From NCBI GenBank assembly GCA_964445775.1, contig CAYUMH010000002.1:88410-152409 (forward strand): DNA of 64,000 nucleotides, given 5' to 3'. The position numbers and the translations under genes are program-made. Below the pieces are notes generated by a model. The model ran no database searches. It was not told the origin of the DNA and was given only the letters and a program-made list of their open reading frames with translations. The DNA is from Terrimonas sp964445775 (GTDB lineage Bacteria; Bacteroidota; Bacteroidia; Chitinophagales; Chitinophagaceae). Below are positions 60,770-64,000 of this stretch, in pieces; position 1 is the first letter of the stretch; the number at the start of each line of letters is the position of its first letter.

Positions 60770-61288
60770 TTAATTTAAATACTTCAACACCTCTTCACTC
60801 ATTGGTTTTGTTTTGGGTGTAAACACCGTTTCCAGCTCACCTTTTTCATTCACCAGGAATTTGGTAAAATTCCAGCTGATCGGGTCTTTAATACCTTTTG
60901 CCTCAGCCTGTTCTACCAGGTATTTAAATAAGGGGTCGATATCTTTTCCTTTTACCGATACTTTTTTTGCCATCGGGAAGGTTACCCCGTAGTTCTTTTT
61001 ACAAAACTCGGCAATGGTTTCGTTGGTTCCGGGCTCCTGACCCATAAAGTTATTGGCCGGAAACCCGATGATCACCAGCTTGTCCTTATACTGCTGGTAT
61101 AACTTTTCCAGTTCCTCATACTGGGGCGTTAAGCCACATTTGGAAGCCGTATTTACTATCAATATTTTTTTACCCTTATAATCGGCCAGGTTTATTTCGC
61201 CGCCACTCAGGCCGGGGGCCTTAAAGTCGTAAATGGATTTATTGCCAACAGCTACCATTAAAAACAGCGCGATGAATAAAGTTTTCAT
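60770..61288 (-). CDS. Glutathione peroxidase family protein, exported
   Basis: A 172-residue thioredoxin-fold peroxidase. Peroxidatic Cys51 (NTASKCGLTPQ), Gln84 (GFPANNFMGQEPG) and Trp139 (ISWNFTKF) complete the catalytic set. An N-terminal hydrophobic stretch (KTLFIALFLMVAVG) suggests export to the periplasm. Cys-type members usually use thioredoxin as reductant. Length is normal apart from the signal. Confidence 0.92.
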   Translation of the reverse strand: MKTLFIALFLMVAVGNKSIYDFKAPGLSGGEINLADYKGKKILIVNTASKCGLTPQYEELEKLYQQYKDKLVIIGFPANNFMGQEPGTNETIAEFCKKNYGVTFPMAKKVSVKGKDIDPLFKYLVEQAEAKGIKDPISWNFTKFLVNEKGELETVFTPKTKPMSEEVLKYLN

Positions 61289-61412
61289 TTGTTATATGTT
61301 TAAAATTTTTTATAAACGATGATGATCTTTTTTTGATAAGCAAACCGGAAGATGCAGTGCAGCCGCAACAAACCTCCACAAGAACGCTACAGCCGATAAC
61401 AAAAAAACAAAG
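61289..61412. repeat. Intergenic dispersed repeat fragment
   Basis: Bases about 61351-61400 (GATGCAGTGCAGCCGCAAC, CTACAGCCGATAAC) resemble a diverged copy of the dispersed GCGACGCAA repeat. Confidence 0.4.
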
Positions 61413-62795
61413 TTATTGTTTTTCAAAACAACCTAAATCTGTATGCAAATTACCCCTGGGCTTACCATCCATATCAATAATGATGCCTGCTGACCCGCTG
61501 CCGATGGCCGGGGAAAATTCTTTTAACCTGAAATTATAGAACTGGCGGGATGTATTAATGGAGTCAAACTCCGGCTTTTGTGTAATAATGTTCCCGCCTG
61601 TACTCAACTCGGCAGGTACGGTTTTCATTTTCCACAATACATTGTTGAATTGTACATTAAAAGTCGCTGCATTGTTTTTTGTGGTCAGTACTTCGTTTTC
61701 CATTACACCGCCTTCGCCCCAGAAGATACAGTTGGTAAAGCCGGCCTGTAAGGCAGCATGGTTTACACCATCAGTATTGGAAAGATGCAGTACCGGTTTA
61801 TTATGCTGTACATAGTTGTTACCGTAACTGGCTACCGTGCAATGTGTAAACTGGTAGTTACCACCTGCAGATAATACAATATTCCGGCCTGCGTTGGTAA
61901 TAAGACTGTTCACTGCCTGTACACTCGAGTTAACTGCCAGTATGCCCGCATCATAGGCATTATGTATCACGGTTTGCTGTAATACCAGTTTGGGGTTACC
62001 ATTTGTTGCCGGACCGTCCAGGGCAATTGCCTGGTGGGCATTATTTACTACCGCGTAACTAATACGGTTATTGATACTGCTGCTGCGAAAGTAAATGCCT
62101 GGCCATGCAGCCGGGTACACATTATAAGGTTCGTCTAACCTGTCGCCCTGGAAGTAAACACGGTCAACTGTATCCACACCGCCGTTTACCAGTAAAGTAC
62201 CATCAATGATGGCCGGTGCATCGGCATGAAAGTAAACCCTTGTTCCTTTATTAATGGTGAGCTGTGTTTGCGGATGTACATAAAGATACCCCAGTATCAC
62301 ATAAGGCAAGTCGTTGTTCCAGGTTTCGTTACTGGCTATTTCCCTGTCACGCATAAAATGGGCATTCTGGCCCCAGGCCTGCAGTTGTACTTTACGGGTA
62401 TTGCCGTTATAATTTATTTCAATACTGTCACTTACCACAAAGGGCAGGTTACCGGTTTCGGGATTAATGTTTACCTGTACAAATACATATAGACTGTCAT
62501 TGGCTTCCAGCTCAATATTATTTACCCGGGTTGCAGCGGTACCATTAATATTGATTTTAAAAGAAGAGGATGTACCTCCCGCCAGCGCTATACTGTTCAG
62601 GCGTAGCTTTTGATTGTTATCATTGAATATTTTAAACAGTTTTGTTACCGACCCTACCGTAGTAAAGACAGTATCAAATTTCAACGTATCAACAGAGGTA
62701 GAAAGTTTTGCATCGGGTGAGGTAATGAAGGAGTTTTTACTGCAGGCAGTTAATAGTACAAAGGCCAGTAAACAAAAACCCAACGCTTTTTTCAT
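61413..62795 (-). CDS. Lipoprotein with right-handed beta-helix-like domain
   Basis: A 460-residue lipoprotein from the ATG at 62795 (MKKALGFCLLAFVLLTAC lipobox); the frame's upstream TTG adds three residues only. N-terminal beta domain (TLKFDTVFTTVGSVTKLFKI) similar to choice-of-anchor-like repeats, then a repetitive Asn-rich parallel beta-helix (LLVNGGVDTVDRVYFQGDRL, ITNAGRNIVLSAGGNYQFTH) and a C-terminal DMDGKPRGNLHTDLGCFE segment typical of surface proteins with pectate-lyase-like folds. A TAATTTTG promoter-like element lies at 62802-62809. Confidence 0.82.
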   Translation of the reverse strand: MKKALGFCLLAFVLLTACSKNSFITSPDAKLSTSVDTLKFDTVFTTVGSVTKLFKIFNDNNQKLRLNSIALAGGTSSSFKININGTAATRVNNIELEANDSLYVFVQVNINPETGNLPFVVSDSIEINYNGNTRKVQLQAWGQNAHFMRDREIASNETWNNDLPYVILGYLYVHPQTQLTINKGTRVYFHADAPAIIDGTLLVNGGVDTVDRVYFQGDRLDEPYNVYPAAWPGIYFRSSSINNRISYAVVNNAHQAIALDGPATNGNPKLVLQQTVIHNAYDAGILAVNSSVQAVNSLITNAGRNIVLSAGGNYQFTHCTVASYGNNYVQHNKPVLHLSNTDGVNHAALQAGFTNCIFWGEGGVMENEVLTTKNNAATFNVQFNNVLWKMKTVPAELSTGGNIITQKPEFDSINTSRQFYNFRLKEFSPAIGSGSAGIIIDMDGKPRGNLHTDLGCFEKQ

Positions 62796-62875
62796 ACGGC
62801 TCAAAATTACGGAAAAGCTATAAGCGAAAGCCGAAAGCTGAAAGCAAAAAGCTAAATGCTATGAAGAACGACCGG

Positions 62876-62926
62876 GGAGTGAGGAATGATGAATGATGAA
62901 TTATGAATTATGAATGAGGAATGGTT
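62876..62926. repeat. GAATTATGAAT array
   Basis: Degenerate tandem GAATGATGAATGATGAATTA units just before the ComF stop codon, like those at 11355-11418 and 17130-17170. Confidence 0.6.
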
Positions 62927-63649
62927 TCACTGGCCCGGTACATAACATAGAGTGGCAATACTGAGTTTGAGGCCATTTACGGTAAGCAGGGCCTGGGCAC
63001 AGGCTTCGAGGGTGGCACCGGTGGTGATCACATCATCTACCAGTAATACATGTTTGTTTTGTAGCAGCTGCCGGTTAGCCACACCAAATATACCCGATAC
63101 ATTTTCCCAACGCTCCACCCGGTCCTTGCGGGTTTGGGTGGTATTGGCCCTGAGTCTTTGCACACCGGTTTCTGCTACCGGACAGCCGGTTATTTCGCTG
63201 ATACCTTTACAAAGAATAGCGGATTGGTTAAACCCTCTTTTACGCAGTTTACGGGGAGCCAGGGGTACGGGAACTAACAGATCAATACCGGTAAACCGCC
63301 CTGACTGTTGCAGGCTATGGCCCATGCTACGCCCCAACTGTATACCCAGGGCCATATTACCCGCATATTTAAAGTTAAATACCAGTTGCTGCAGTACCGA
63401 TGATTTGGAAAAGTAGAACTGTGCGGTTGCTGTTTGCACCGGCACCCTGCCGGTAAATTTTTTCTCTACCGGGTTATTGGCATACCGGGAAAACTGTGTC
63501 GGGTGCAAAGCCTGCAGGCAGGCGGGGCATATTTGTGAATCCTTACCCAGGTGTTCACCGGCGCAGCCCGCACATATATGCGGGAAGAATAATTGTTTTA
63601 CTGCAGCCGCTACAAAAGTCAGCCGTAACATAAGGTTAGCTTTAACCAT
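62927..63649 (-). CDS. ComF-family phosphoribosyltransferase-like protein
   Basis: A 240-residue protein with two CxxC zinc pairs at the N-terminus (CAGCAGE, CPAC), and a phosphoribosyltransferase fold: PVPLAPRKLRKRGFNQS and the PRPP loop VLLVDDVITTGATLEAC. ComF proteins take part in DNA uptake or recombination in some bacteria, with unclear biochemistry. It starts 45 bp beyond the radA 3' end on the same strand. Confidence 0.92.
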   Translation of the reverse strand: MVKANLMLRLTFVAAAVKQLFFPHICAGCAGEHLGKDSQICPACLQALHPTQFSRYANNPVEKKFTGRVPVQTATAQFYFSKSSVLQQLVFNFKYAGNMALGIQLGRSMGHSLQQSGRFTGIDLLVPVPLAPRKLRKRGFNQSAILCKGISEITGCPVAETGVQRLRANTTQTRKDRVERWENVSGIFGVANRQLLQNKHVLLVDDVITTGATLEACAQALLTVNGLKLSIATLCYVPGQ

Positions 63650-63694
63650 TAAATTACAACATACTCACTCCATATAGCCGGATTAAACGGATAA

Positions 63695-64000
63695 TTAGTT
63701 AAACAGGTAACTGTACACCTCCTCTACCCTGCCCATGGTAATGATCTCGATATTGAATTTTTGTTTGCTGATGGATTTTTGATTGTATCGGGATACAATG
63801 ATTTTTTCAAAGCCTAATTTTTCTGCTTCGGCAATGCGCTGGTCAATACGGTTTACGGCCCTTATTTCCCCGCTTAACCCTACTTCACCGGCAAAACAAA
63901 CCTGGGGAGGCAGGGGTACATCCTCGTAGGAAGAAAGTAAAGCACACAGAACGGCCAGGTCAATAGAAGGGTCTTCAATTTTTAAACCGCCGGCAATATT
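63695..64000 (-). CDS. radA: RadA/Sms DNA repair protein, C-terminal part
   Basis: The frame is open to the window end (102 codons including the stop at 63695). The visible segment NIAGGLKIEDPSIDLAVLCA, then SSYEDVPLPPQVCFAGEVGL, SGEIRAVNRIDQRIAEAEKL and GFEKIIVSRYN is the Lon-protease-like C-terminal domain of RadA. RadA helps branch migration of recombination intermediates. The ATPase part lies outside the window. Confidence 0.93.
   Translation of the reverse strand, partial: NIAGGLKIEDPSIDLAVLCALLSSYEDVPLPPQVCFAGEVGLSGEIRAVNRIDQRIAEAEKLGFEKIIVSRYNQKSISKQKFNIEIITMGRVEEVYSYLFN

Noticed and set aside
1..64000. CRISPR array, rRNA or tRNA genes
   Set aside because: No regularly spaced direct repeats and no tRNA T-loop or rRNA landmark was recognised in either strand; a tRNAscan and Rfam run would be needed to exclude diverged copies.

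Overview
The window looks like chromosomal DNA of a Bacteroidota bacterium, most likely Chitinophagaceae or a close relative. This rests on GLPGLI-family proteins, outer-membrane beta-barrel/TonB-receptor proteins with CarboxypepD_reg domains, a LytTR membrane regulator, a methionine synthase split into two genes, flexirubin/aryl-polyene-type ketosynthase genes, and promoter candidates of the Bacteroidota type (TTG, about 19-20 bp, TAnnTTTG). No rRNA, tRNA or CRISPR was recognised.

Layout. 1-10.4 kb: mostly plus-strand exported and membrane proteins (a truncated lipoprotein esterase, YdeI/OmdA-like protein, S41-like peptidase, TonB-receptor-like barrel, LytTR regulator, intradiol-dioxygenase-like lipoprotein, M23 peptidase), with three copies of a 50-bp double-hairpin repeat. 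10.4-17.1 kb: enoyl-CoA hydratase, ruvB, YtxH protein, a 44-residue lipoprotein, a MurG-like glycosyltransferase and a phosphatidylserine decarboxylase. 17.5-19.9 kb: a ketosynthase, acyl carrier protein and LpxL/HtrB-type acyltransferase. 20-25 kb: an accessory, AT-richer island with a REP-associated tyrosine transposase flanked by long palindromes, a 260-bp direct duplication, a frameshifted remnant and several genes that resemble orphan immunity genes (ankyrin, DUF1963, unknowns). 25-37 kb: DsbA-like protein, GLPGLI protein, a histidine kinase/response regulator pair, a BlaI/M56 pair, a GLPGLI plus TonB-receptor-like operon, and a DUF937-OmpA protein. 37.5-42.8 kb: the two metH halves separated by a truncated DUF1016 gene, then recR. 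44.6-52.1 kb: a minus-strand polyketide/fatty-acid-type cluster (two ketosynthases, a cysteine-less ketosynthase-like protein, ACP, halogenase-like flavoprotein, methyltransferase, thioesterase, dehydratase-like hotdog protein), beside holB. 53.6-64 kb: a Crp-type regulator with YceI and nitronate monooxygenase genes, a Bcr/CflA transporter, SIMPL protein, LysE exporter, barrel protein, glutathione peroxidase, a large lipoprotein, a ComF protein and the 3' end of radA.

How they work together. The 17.5-kb trio and the 44-52-kb cluster together hold much of a flexirubin/aryl-polyene-type pigment pathway (chain building, methylation, possible halogenation, acyl transfer). No starter-unit gene (ammonia-lyase, CoA ligase, DarA/DarB) is in the window. 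The BlaI/M56 pair and the GLPGLI-barrel operon share the same inverted-repeat operator and probably form one envelope-stress regulon. The Crp-type regulator is followed directly by a TGTGA-N6-TCACA site that could control itself or the YceI/nitronate monooxygenase genes.
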